Assembly (NCBI GenBank): GCA_021186555.1
Contig: JAJKFL010000006.1
Location: forward strand, 46,696,138-46,760,137
Direction of reading: 5' to 3'
From: Reticulitermes speratus
Taxonomy: Eukaryota; Arthropoda; Insecta; Blattodea; Rhinotermitidae
Length of the DNA: 64,000 bases
The notes beneath the pieces were generated by a model, which was not told the origin of the DNA, did no database searches, and saw only the letters and a program-made list of their open reading frames with translations. Shown here piece by piece: positions 47,671 to 58,077 of the stretch. Every line of letters begins with the position of its first letter. The first letter of the stretch is position 1. The translations under genes were made by a program, and so were the position numbers.

Positions 47671-47742
47671 GCCGTCTGTGGGCAGAACGTGACATTTCTT
47701 TCCTGTTGAACCTTGTGGTAGCAACCATTGGGCATTAGAGGG
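47671..47742 (+). mobile_element. Terminal domain of the 127-bp satellite element
   Basis: CTGTGGGCAGAACGTGACAT, then GTGGTAGCAACCAT and TGGGCATTAGAGGG correspond to the terminal domain at 39683-39759. The hairpin has a different, shorter loop (TGGT, AGCA, ACCA), but the 10-nt tail to TTAG keeps its length. Confidence 0.75.
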
Positions 47743-48369
47743 CCCACACACAAATTGTCAGCTGTTGACAGTGCTCGTGTGTCAGCAACTGACGAGTGTC
47801 CCTACGCTGTGTTTTAAGATAACTCTCTAGAGGGGTGGAATGACCGCCGGAAAAGGCTGGCGCTGTTAGTTGGTGGCTGTTAAAGATAGCGACAGGGCGT
47901 TTTAGCACTCAGGAAGCTGGTTATCTCTGACACACAGCCTCGGTGCAGTGGACACACGTAACGGGGCTCTCGGTGCTGCAGGACAGTTTCCTTCAGCAGT
48001 GCACACTTCGTGTTTGTGTCGCTTGTAATGTCTAGCATGCGTAATTGAACAACAGCAAACCTTTTTAGGCGCTTTTCGCAAAACTGTGAAAAAGCGCCTA
48101 TTAGCTTCGTCATGTCTCTCCGTCCGTCGATCCGCGTGCAATAACTCGGCTCCCACTGGACGGATTTTCATTAAATTTCACACTTGGGCAGTGTTCGAAA
48201 ATCTGTACAGAAAATTGAAGTTTCATTAAAATCTGACAACAATAACGGTACTTTACAATGAAGACCTATGTACATTTATGATAATATCTCGCTGAATTCT
48301 TCTTAGAATGAGAAATGTTTCAGACAAAAGCTGTACATAAAATCAAAACACACATTTTATGTTCAATAA
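47743..48369. other. Single-copy-looking spacer
   Basis: No gene seen. GTCATGTCTCTCCGTCCGTC near 48110 and AAAAGCGCCTA / TAGGCGCTTTT (48063-48100) form a short inverted repeat. The antisense frames at 47880-48171 carry no recognisable domain. Confidence 0.45.
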
Positions 48370-48475
48370 CTTCTTTCCGAAAATCGTGCCGTTTATGAGA
48401 TAATGTGGAAAAATATGGTAGAGCCCGGGGCAGGCCCACAGATGACAATATAATACGGCGCATGCGCTTTGCATG
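48370..48475. repeat. Flank unit, copy 1 (duplicated at 48728)
   Basis: ATAACTTCTTTCCGAAAATC, TAATGTGGAAAAATATGG and GCGCATGCGCTTTGCATG reappear, decayed, at 48728-48846 inside the array. It contains GCGCATGCGC (48459-48468), a perfect NRF-1-type palindrome. Confidence 0.8.
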
Positions 48476-48722
48476 CACACATAGACTGTTGACAGTAGCT
48501 GTACATCAGTAACACATAGACTGTTGACAGTAGCTGTACATCAGTAACACATAAGACTGTTGACAGTAGGCTGTACATCAGTAACACATAAGACTGTTGA
48601 CAGTGGCTGTACATCAGTAACACATAGACTGTTGACAGTGGCTGTACATCAGTAACACATAGACTGTTGACAGTAGCTGTACATCAGTAACACATAGACG
48701 TTGACAGTGGCTGTACATCAAC
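48476..48722. repeat. 35-bp satellite array, first block, 7 copies
   Basis: ACACATAGACTGTTGACAGT, AGCTGTACATCAGTA make 35 bp. Variants are GTAGCTG and GTGGCTG. Confidence 0.95.
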
Positions 48723-48727
48723 ACATT

Positions 48728-48846
48728 TTTGCAATAACTTCTATCCGAACAATCGTTGCCGTTTAATCAGTATAATGTGGAAAAATATGGTATAGACCAG
48801 ACAGTGACAGATGACATATAATAGGCCATGTCGCATTTGCATCATA
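48728..48846. repeat. Flank unit, copy 2
   Basis: GCAATAACTTCTATCCGAAC, TAATGTGGAAAAATATGG and TGTCGCATTTGCATCATACA repeat 48370-48475 with many small indels. Array plus flank were thus duplicated as one block of about 360 bp. Confidence 0.8.
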
Positions 48847-50495
48847 CACATAGACTGTTGACAGTAGCTGTACATCAGTAACACATAGACTGTTGACAGT
48901 AGCTGTACATCAGTAACACATAGACTGTTGACAGTGTGTACATCAGTAACACATAGACTGTTGACAGTGGCTGTACATCAGTAACACATAGACTGTTGAC
49001 AGTGCTGTACATCAGTAACACATAGACTGTTGACAGTGGCTGTACATCAGTAACACATAGACTGTTGACAGTGCTGTACATCAGTAACACATAGACTGTT
49101 GACAGTGGCTGTACATCAGTAACACATAGACTGTTGACAGTGCTGTACATCAGTAACACATAGACTGTTGACAGTGCTGTACATCAGTAACACATAGACT
49201 GTTGACAGTAGCTGTACATCAGTAACACATAGACTGTTGACAGTAGCTGTACATCAGTAACACATAGACTGTTGACAGTAGCTGTACATCAGTAACACAT
49301 AGACTGTTGACAGTGGCTGTACATCAGTAACACATAGACTGTTGACAGTAGCTGTACATCAGTAACACATAGACTGTTGACAGTAGCTGTACATCAGTAA
49401 CACATAGACTGTTGACAGTGCTGTACATCAGTAACACATAGACTGTTGACAGTGCTGTACATCAGTAACACATAGACTGTTGACAGTGCTGTACATCAGT
49501 AACACATAGACTGTTGACAGTGGACAGTACATCAGTAACACATTAGACTGTTTGACAGTGCTGTACATCAGTAACACATAGACTGTTGACAGTAGCTGTA
49601 CATCAGTAACACATAGACTGTTGACAGTAGCTGTACATCAGTAACACATAGACTGTTGACAGTAGCTGTACATCAGTAACACATAGACTGTTGACAGTAG
49701 CTGTACATCAGTAACACATAGACTGTTGACAGTAGCTGTACATCAGTAACACATAGACTGTTGACAGTAGCTGTACATCAGTAACACATAGACTGTTGAC
49801 AGTAGCTGTACATCAGTAACACATAGACTGTTGACAGTAGCTGTACATCAGTAACACATAGACTGTTGACAGTAGCTGTACATCAGTAACACATAGACTG
49901 TTGACAGTAGCTGTACATCAGTAACACATAGACTGTTGACAGTAGCTGTACATCAGTAACACATAGACTGTTGACAGTAGCTGTACATCAGTAACACATA
50001 GACTGTTGACAGTAGCTGTACATCAGTAACACATAGACTGTTGACAGTAGCTGTACATCAGTAACACATAGACTGTTGACAGTAGCTGTACATCAGTAAC
50101 ACATAGACTGTTGACAGTAGCTGTACATCAGTAACACATAGACTGTTGACAGTAGTGTACATCAGTAACACATAGACTGTTGACAGTGCTGTACATCAGT
50201 AACACATAGACTGTTGACAGTAGCTGTACATCAGTAACACATAGACTGTTGACAGTAGCTGTACATCAGTAACACATAGACTGTTGACAGTAGCTGACGT
50301 CACATCAGTATCATCAGTTTGCTTTGAATACGATCTTAGACTGTTGACAGTAGTTACATCAGTAACACATAGACTGTTGACAGTAGCTGTACATCAGTAA
50401 CACATAGACTGTTGACAGTACTGTACATCGTACACATAGACTGTTTTGACGTAGCTGTCATCGTAACAATAGACTGTTGACATAGTAGCTGTACA
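48847..50495. repeat. 35-bp satellite array, second block, about 47 copies
   Basis: The same 35-bp unit. Between 48900 and 49560 GTGCTG and GTGGCTG variants alternate; from 49570 to 50140 copies are uniform GTAGCTG. After 50290 the array breaks up and fades. Confidence 0.96.
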
Positions 50496-51189
50496 TGTAC
50501 ATGACCGTGCGTGTACATGACGTGACGAGTACTCTGTCCTTACGACTGAATCGACTTACTTCGGGGATTGATTGAGCGTCCGTGAAATTAGGTTTCGTTA
50601 CACAAACATTTACCTAGATGATAATGGTGCTTTTGAATAACACCCTATACACTGCCAAGAAAGATCCTGCACCGTGAAGACAGTCAGTCAGAATATGTTT
50701 ATCTGTAACGTATTTTGAACTTCGATACTAGAATCTTAACAAAATAAACAAATTGTCTTATCATTACGCTTCCGGATGAACTTTGAATACGGACCGAGTG
50801 TGCCAATTGGCACAACGTTCGGCGTGCCGAGTCAGCAATAATTAGACGTGCTATTATCCAGAGACACTACGTGCTAACGACCTACACTTACTGATTACCG
50901 CAAAACGTAGCACGTTTCTACGTACAAGGTTCATGCAATAGCGGATTGTAGACGAAACTCTTATAGAACAAGAGCTGGCGCATTACCGCAGACTATCCCA
51001 CAGGAACTCCCATCTTCCATTTGCACGAATCCCGTAATATTGAATCTCTTCAAGACTTCATTCACCATCTGACGGCCAAATTGTTTACCAAATGCCCATC
51101 TCATCCTAACCCTCCGGTCCAACAAATAGCTAATTATACACCAGCCAACCTAAACTCTGTATATAAAATCTACAAACACAAACGACATA
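50496..51189. other. Single-copy-looking spacer
   Basis: No gene, repeat or transposon end that I can support. AACACCCTATAC at 50640 is near the inverted ACAGGGTGTT motif. Confidence 0.45.
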
Positions 51190-51607
51190 ACATAAACTGC
51201 TGTAAACATATACTGCTGTAAATATATACTGCTGTAAACATATACTGCTGTAAATATATACTGCTGTAAACATATACTGCTGTAAATATATACTGCTGTA
51301 AACATATACTGCTGTAAATATATACTGCTGTAAACATATACTGCTGTAAATATATACTGCTGTAAACATATACTGCTGTAAATATATACTGCTGTAAACA
51401 TATACTGCTGTAAATATATACTGCTGTAAACATATACTGCTGTAAATATATACTGCTGTAAACATATACTGCTGTAAATATATACTGCTGTAAACATATA
51501 CTGCTGTAAATATATACTGCTGTAAACATATACTGCTGTAAATATATACTGCTGTAAACATATACTGCTGTAAACATATACTGCTGTAAACATATACTGC
51601 TGTAAAC
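51190..51607. repeat. 16-bp array arranged as an alternating 32-bp dimer, 26 copies
   Basis: AAACATATACTGCTGT and AAATATATACTGCTGT alternate strictly for about 24 units, then end in three consecutive AAACATA units. Three antisense tyrosine-rich frames are artefacts. Confidence 0.97.
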
Positions 51608-51920
51608 CAGCTCACAATCAGATATAGTGTTTTTTAGTATTCCTTAATAATATTATTTTTATAGTTCCGACTTATAACTTTTGGTTCATGTACTCATTTT
51701 AGTTAAATTGGTTATCGGAACAATTTCTGTAATTTTTTCCTTGTATAACGTAAATACTGTAAAATGTAATCTTCAATAAATAATTTAAAAAAAAAATTCT
51801 TATAGAAACTACACCAACTCGCGTCCATTTCGTAGAGCGTCAAATCGATTGGGTTGCAATAAATAAACACTTTATTGAGCTTGGCCTTTTGTGTGCTAAC
51901 CTGAATCACGTCTAAATATT
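51608..51920. other. AT-rich spacer
   Basis: No feature recognised. Includes AATAAATAATTTAAAAAAAA near 51773-51796, which could be the poly-A end of an unidentified retroposed sequence. Confidence 0.35.
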
Positions 51921-52719
51921 CAGTCCGTACCGCGCAGTAAACACGCTCCGTCTCAGTTATACAAACCAGTCAGTTAATGCTGTACAGTGAAATAATCGCT
52001 GTTTGTTCTGAGATCCACACAAAACACATAAATACAGTCCGTACCGCGCAGTAAACACACTCCGTCTCAGTTATACAAACCAGTCAGTTAATGCTGTACA
52101 GTGAAATAATCGCTGTTTGTTCTGAGATCCACACAAAACACATAAATACAGTCCGTACCGCGCAGTAAACACACTCCGTCTCAGTTATACAAACCAGTCA
52201 GTTAATGCTGTACAGTGAAATAATTGCTGTTTGTTCTGAGATCCACACAAAACACATAAATACAGTCCGTACCGCGCAGTAAACACACTCCGTCTCAGTT
52301 ATACAAACCAGTCAGTTAATGCTGTACAGTGAAATAATTTCTGTTTGTTCTGAGATCCACACAAAACACATAAATACAGTCCGTACCGTGCAGTAAACAC
52401 ACTCCGTCTCAGTTATACAAACCAGTCAGTTAATGTTGTACAGTGAAATAATCGCTGTTTGTTCTGAGATCCACACAAAACACATAAATACAGTCCGTAC
52501 CGCGCAGTAAACACACTCCGTCTCAGTTATACAAACCAGTCAGTTAATGCTGTACAGTGAAATAATCGCTGTTTGTTCTGAGATCCACACAAAACACATA
52601 AATACAGTCCGTACCGCGCAGTAAACATACTCCGTCTCAGTTATACAAACCAGTCAGTTAATGTTGTACAGTGAAATAATCGCTGTTTGTTCTAAGATCC
52701 ACACAAAACACATAAATAC
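51921..52719 (+). repeat. 114-bp satellite array, copy C, 7 monomers
   Basis: Same monomer and orientation as at 37340-39682. The left boundary is abrupt: CTAAATATT followed directly by CAGTCCGTACCGCGCAGTAA. Variants include ATAATTGCTG, ATAATTTCTG and CCGTGCAG. Confidence 0.97.
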
Positions 52720-52789
52720 ACTGTGTGGGCAGAACGTAGAATTGTTGAATGTTAAACGTGGTGGTACATATAGTAACCACTGGGCTTTA
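52720..52789 (+). mobile_element. Terminal domain of the 114-bp satellite element, copy C
   Basis: Identical to copy B from CTGTGTGGGCAGAACGTAG through the hairpin to TGGGCTTTA; the sequences then diverge (CTGTAAC here, GAGGGTT in B). This places the element end close to TTTA(G). Confidence 0.85.
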
Positions 52790-53169
52790 CTGTAACTTTC
52801 GAACCTTGCTGGTACATACGCAGAATGACAGTTGTATTAAAAGCAAAACATATACTTTGACATGTCAACACACATTCTTCTACAATACAGACAACAAATG
52901 CAGTCTTCATTGTACAGTTCGCCTCACAACAAATTCCCCTCACATAGTAAAAACCTCATACAAAAGTAATTTGTTTAAAACAGTACTTACAAGTCATAAC
53001 AACCTCCAAGACAATGACATTTGAATGACAGACTTGTCGACATATTGCTTTCAGAAACAGGATGAATGAGCCTCAGCATGACATGTAGCTGTTGCGCAGT
53101 GGGCACTGCGCAGTGCCTGCCGTTCAAAACCAGAACAGACGATATATTGATATATCGCTGTATGACAAG
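52790..53169. other. Spacer with a CACTGCGCAGTG palindrome
   Basis: CACTGCGCAGTG at 53104-53115 is a perfect 12-bp palindrome next to TTGCGCAGTGG. No gene is seen. Confidence 0.5.
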
Positions 53170-53287
53170 CTTCTTAATTTTATTCTTTACGTAACAGTAA
53201 AGTAAATTAAAGCTGTGCACGTCAAAAAGCCGTGTAGGTTTCATAGAGGTATTATTCCACTCATTCTTAACCTCAGAACTCAATATA
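53170..53287 (-). mobile_element. 3' part of a SINE body
   Basis: The minus strand reads TTCTGAGGTTAAGAATGAGT, GGAATAATACCTCTATGAAA. GGTTAAGAATGAGTGG is shared with the SINE at 19370-19655 (19594-19612). The head is missing. Confidence 0.6.
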
Positions 53288-53831
53288 GTTGCGTGGTCAC
53301 ATTGACGCCCAGCTTTGTTATTCCGGGCGAAAGGGCTCCCTCTACCCTATGAATAGGTGGGTTGGTTGGCCGGAGAACGGGTCTGGACGTTTCGGACAAA
53401 CATTATTCATTATTTTTATGATTACGAAATTTCTTACGTAGACAGACTTTGCCTGTGCACGATATGTTGTGAGTCCGAAATTACGAAACATTCCTTGGCG
53501 TTGAAATTTTGAAGTTTTGTGTGACCAACAAATTGATCTCAAGTCAAGTCGTTTGAGGTCTCCCAGAGGTATATACAGCTGCAGGCCATTACACTGCGCA
53601 CAGTTGCGACTGCGCACAGCAGCACAAAGTGTCAATTAAATGACATGAACATCTGACAAGTGTCCACGTGCGAACGTCCGAACGCACCTCGCCATTACGC
53701 TATACGACCACGTCGTGTCTGCTTAACCCATAAGGCCTGTGTTTAGTGCAGCTATAAACACAATTTAGGTCAATTTCTTTTTCCCCCTGCCGCAAGGACA
53801 AACAATCCGCTCCCGCCGTCTTACCGTCTTC
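53288..53831. other. Single-copy-looking spacer
   Basis: Contains ACTGCGCACAGTTGCG and ACTGCGCACAGCAGC near 53591-53625, once more with the CTGCGCA core. No coding evidence for the 97-residue antisense frame at 53342-53635. Confidence 0.4.
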
Positions 53832-54135
53832 ACCTCCAACATCCCACCTTGTCCCCAACATCACACCTTGTCTCCAACAACATCACACCTTTTCATCCAA
53901 CAACATCACACATTCACTTGTCTCCAACAACATCACACCTTTTCTTCCCAACAACATCACACCTTGTCTCCACCTCAACATCACACCTTTAATTCCTTGC
54001 TCCAACAACATCACACCTTTTCTCCACTACAACATCACACCTTGTCTCCAACAACATCACACCTTGTCCCCAAACAACCTCTCACACCTTGTCTCCAACA
54101 TCACACCTTGTCTCCAACATCACAACAATTGTCTC
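53832..54135. repeat. Irregular AACATCACACCTTGTCTCC array, about 14 copies
   Basis: Units of about 16-26 bp share AACATCACACCTT and differ in the following C/T-rich linker. The serine/histidine frame through it is an artefact. Confidence 0.88.
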
Positions 54136-54164
54136 CAAATCAGTCCGCGCCTTGTCTCCAGCAA

Positions 54165-54400
54165 AGCTTTACGGCACTGCTGTCTAAGGCGTAGGTCTGC
54201 GGCCGCTCCTTACTGGGATTGTGGGTTCGAATCCCGCCGGGGCATGGATGTCTGTCTGTTGTAAGTGTTGTGTGTTGTCAGGTAGAGGTCTGTGCGACGG
54301 GCTGATCACTCGTCCAGAGGAGTCCTACCGAGTGTGGTGTGTCTAAAGTGTGATCGTGATGCCTCGAACAATGAGTGTCGAGCCATTGAAAAAAAATATT
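54165..54400 (+). mobile_element. tRNA-derived SINE, second family
   Basis: CTAAGGCGTAGGTCTGCGGC leads to a perfect B box GGGTTCGAATCCC (54224-54236) and CGCCGGGGCATGGATGT. The body (GTCAGGTAGAGGTCTGTGCG, CACTCGTCCAGAGGAGTCC) follows and appears to end at an A-rich stretch GAAAAAAAATATTT near 54390. The A box is decayed. The head type resembles SINEs I know from polyneopteran insects. The 65-residue frame at 54292-54489 lies partly inside it and is not a gene. Confidence 0.7.
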
Positions 54401-55184
54401 TAAAGGGTGCAGAGGTCAGCCTAAACTTTGGCACTGAACACGTGGTTCAGAATGTGCACAAAATATGCCGCGACGCACTGTGGGACTAGGAAGTGGTGTG
54501 TGGCAGCACTGTCGCTGTCTGAATGTGCACGCGGTTCTCCACTGCTCGTACACAGCCACAGAATAACTTGGCTGAAGTACGATTGTGTCTCGTCCACCTA
54601 TTAGCTATATCAAATTTAAATCTTAATCACTTTTTCTGCCTATAATAAACAAAATTTATTAATGTTTAGTCTGCATGTTTTACTGAAACCGTGTTAAAAG
54701 CACCTTCGACATTTCAGTACGACATTCCTACAGACAGCTCCTCCAAAACGTCCAGCCTGCATTACGCGACAGACACTGACCTTTGTACAGTAACAATGTG
54801 CTGTTAGCTGTGATTCAGACCACAGATTTTATATCGGGAAGGATTAACAGAATGTTGTCGACTGCAGCATAGCCGACGCCTTCTTGATGCCATTTTCTGC
54901 TCCTATTTGTAAATAATAACATACGTAACTACAAAACAATAACACAGACACGTTATAGCCTTTCATTTTTTGCCGTACAGAAGGCATGTAACGGAATTGA
55001 AGAGAACGTTGTTCTGTTTTGGTGTGTGTTCAGAATATTTTTTGTCAGCTGCATTTTTGTCCGGTTTGTCCGTCATTTTATAACGCAGATGGAGATGTGT
55101 GGATGGAAGAGCCTGGAAACTATAAATAAAATAATATTTCATAACCAACTAGCTTTATGGAGCAGCAAATATTTCCTCAAAAAG
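54401..55184. other. Single-copy-looking spacer
   Basis: No gene, repeat or transposon feature that I can support. Confidence 0.5.
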
Positions 55185-55475
55185 CCATGCAATTCCCTGC
55201 AATTTATGAAACCCGAATGTTCATTTCCCTTTTCACAACAGCCCTCATCTTCTCTCTATCCCGATCCACAGCTTCCCATAGAGTTCCTTTAGAATCCTTG
55301 TCATTATTATCCTGCCATCTACTCCTAGGTCTTCAAGTGGTTTCTTTCCTCCAGGTCTCCCCACGAAAACCCTGTGTGCACTTCTTTTCTCCCACCCACA
55401 CGTGCCACATGCTGCGCCCATCTCAACATCCTTGCCTTGATCACCCATATAATATTTGGAGAGAGCTCCAAGACG
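55185..55475 (-). pseudogene. LINE reverse-transcriptase C-terminal fragment
   Basis: The minus strand gives VFVGRPGGKKPLEDLGVDGR, and in another frame RMLRWAQHVARVGGRKEVHT. These are the GHVARM and GRPxG motifs of the same LINE family, followed by a damaged WIGIERR region. A shift between the two frames falls near FSWGDLEERNHLKT. No tail repeat is seen. Confidence 0.8.
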
Positions 55476-55764
55476 GCCCACTGCTGTGTCGCTACGATAT
55501 CGCACTTACCCACATCCTCCCCACACTGACGCCGATAAGACGCTGTGCACACGAACGGCGTCCTTCCGTTCATATGAAGAACTCAGAACGGTCCAATTAT
55601 CCACTGCCTTGGCACGCTAATTTTGTCCATTCATTTTCCTTCTTCTGAGTTTACAGCCGAGAGTTGAGGTTCTGACAGACAGGATGTGACGTTCTGTGTT
55701 GGACGAGTGCTTACCGACGTTTCGAAAGGTATTACAATAATATATATTGAGAAACAACTCTACA
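55476..55764. other. Spacer ending in a CCGACGTTTCG motif
   Basis: GCTTACCGACGTTTCGAAAG at 55710 is one more single arm of the fold-back family. The remainder has no feature. Confidence 0.45.
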
Positions 55765-56040
55765 TAAATGATAAAACACAACACTCAATCACCTTTGCAC
55801 AAACCCCGACTGTTTCGATGCAATAGGGCACCATTTTCAGGGGAAAACCACATTTACTACTTAAATACACATAAGCACAGTTTTTAAATGTTCATTAAAT
55901 GCGTGAACATTTAGAAACTGTGCTTATGTGTTTTTAAGTACTAAATGTGGTTTTCCCCTGAAGATAGGTGCCCTACTGCATCGAAACATGTCGGGGTTTG
56001 TATAAAGGTGATGGAGTGTTGTGTTTTATCATTTGTGTAC
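55765..56040. mobile_element. Long fold-back element with arms of about 130 bp
   Basis: AAATGATAAAACACAACACT at the left and AGTGTTGTGTTTTATCATTT at the right are complementary. The match continues through CCCCGACTGTTTCGATGCA / TGCATCGAAACATGTCGGGG, CAGGGGAAAACCACATTTA / TAAATGTGGTTTTCCCCTG and TAAGCACAGTTTTTAAATG / CATTTAGAAACTGTGCTTA. The loop is only about 15 bp around 55900. The two arms differ at few positions, so the palindrome is fairly young or under gene conversion. Confidence 0.88.
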
Positions 56041-56213
56041 GAGTTGGCTCGCAGTACGTGCTATTGTAATGCACGTATACGCACGTACACGGTGTGGCCA
56101 GTGTGAAATGTTGCAACAGGTAGTTCCGTCTTGACATTCAAACCCCCAATCAGCCCCAAGAATGATTTGACTGCTTGCGTTTGCAAGATTGTATATGCAT
56201 ACGGTCCTTGCAG

Positions 56214-58077
56214 TATTGAAACTGCTGTATATCTGCAGTGTGCAGTATTGAAACTGCTGTATATCTGCTGTGTGCAGTATTGAAACTGCTGTATATCTGC
56301 AGTGTGCAGTATTGAAACTGCTGTATATCTGCAGTGTGCAGTATTGAAACTGCTGTATATCTGCAGTGTGCAGTATTGAAACTGCTGTATATCTGCAGTG
56401 TGCAGTATTGAAACTGCTGTATATCTGCAGTGTGCAGTATTGAAACTGCTGTATATCTGCAGTGTGCAGTATTGAAACTGCTGTATATCGCAGTGTGCAG
56501 TATTGAAACTGCTGTATATCTGCAGTGTGCAGTATTGAAACTGCTGTATATCTGCAGTGTGCAGTATTGAAACTGCTGTATATCTGCAGTGTGTAGTATT
56601 GAAACTGCTGTATATCTGCAGTGTGCAGTATTGAAACTGCTGTATATCTGCAGTGTGCAGTATTGAAACTGCTGTATATCTGCAGTGTGCAGTATTGAAA
56701 CTGCTGTTATATCTGCAGTGTGCAGTATTGAAACTGCTGTATATCTGCAGTGTGCAGTATTGAAACTGCTGTATATCTGCAGTGTGCAGTATTGAAACTG
56801 CTGTATATCTGCAGTGTGCAGTATTGAAACTGCTGTATATCTGCAGTGTGCAGTATTGAAACTGCTGTATATCTGCAGTGTGCAGTATTGAAACTGCTGT
56901 ATATCTGCAGTGTGCAGTATTGAAACTGCTGTATATCTGCATGTGTGCAGTATTGAAACTGCTGTATATCTGCAGTGTGCAGTATTGAAACTGCTGTATA
57001 TCTGCTGTGTGCAGTATTGAAACTGCTGTATATCTGCAGTGTGCAGTATTGAAACTGCTGTATATCTGCTGTGTGCAGTATTGAAACTGCTGTATATCTG
57101 CAGTGTGCAGTATTGAAACTGCTGTATATCTGCTGTGTGCAGTATTGAAACTGCTGTATATCTGCAGTGTGCAGTATTGAAACTGCTGTATATCTGCTGT
57201 GTGCAGTATTGAAACTGCTGTATATCTGCTGTGTGCAGTATTGAAACTGCTGTATATCTGCTGTGTGCAGTATTGAAACTGCTGTATATCTGCTGTGTGC
57301 AGTATTGAAACTGCTGTATATCTGCAGTGTGCAGTATTGAAACTGCTGTATATCTGCAGTGTGCAGTATTGAAACTGCTGTATATCTGCAGTGTGCAGTA
57401 TTGAAACTGCTGTATATCTGCAGTGTGCAGTATTGAAACTGCTGTATATCTGCAGTGTGCAGTATTGAAACTGCTGTATATCTGCTGTGTGCAGTATTGA
57501 AACTGCTGTATATCTGCTGTGTGCAGTATTGAAACTGCTGTATATCTGCAGTGTGCAGTATTGAAACTGCTGTATATCTGCAGTGTGCAGTATTCAAACT
57601 GCTGTATATCTGCAGTGTGCAGTATTGAAACTGCTGTATATCTGCAGTGTGCAGTATTGAAACTGCTGTATATCTGCAGTGTGCAGTATTGAAACTGCTG
57701 TATATCTGCAGTGTGCAGTATTGAAACTGCTGTATATCCGCAGTGTGCAGTATTGAAACTGCTGTATATCCGCAGTGTGCAGTATTGAAACTGCTGTATA
57801 TCCGCAGTGTGCAGTATTGAAACTGCTGTATATCTGCAGTGTGCAGTATTGAAACTGCTGTATATCCGCAGTGTGCAGTATTGAAACTGCTGTATATCCG
57901 CTAGTGTGCAGTATTGAAACTGCTGTATATCCGCAGTGTGCAGTATTGAAACTGCTGTATATCCGCAGTGTGCAGTATTGAAACTGCTGTATATCCGCAG
58001 TGTGCAGTATTGAAACTGCTGTATATCTGCTGTGTGCAGTATTGAACTGCTGTATATCCGCAGTGTGCAGTATTGAT
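56214..58077. repeat. 32-bp satellite array, about 58 copies
   Basis: GCAGTATTGAAACTGCTGTA, TATCTGCAGTGT is 32 bp. ATCTGCAGTG, ATCTGCTGTG and ATCCGCAGTG variants form local runs (CTGCTG mostly 57000-57530, CCGCAG mostly 57735-58065). Three repeats equal 32 codons, so antisense frames stay open; they are not genes. Confidence 0.97.
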
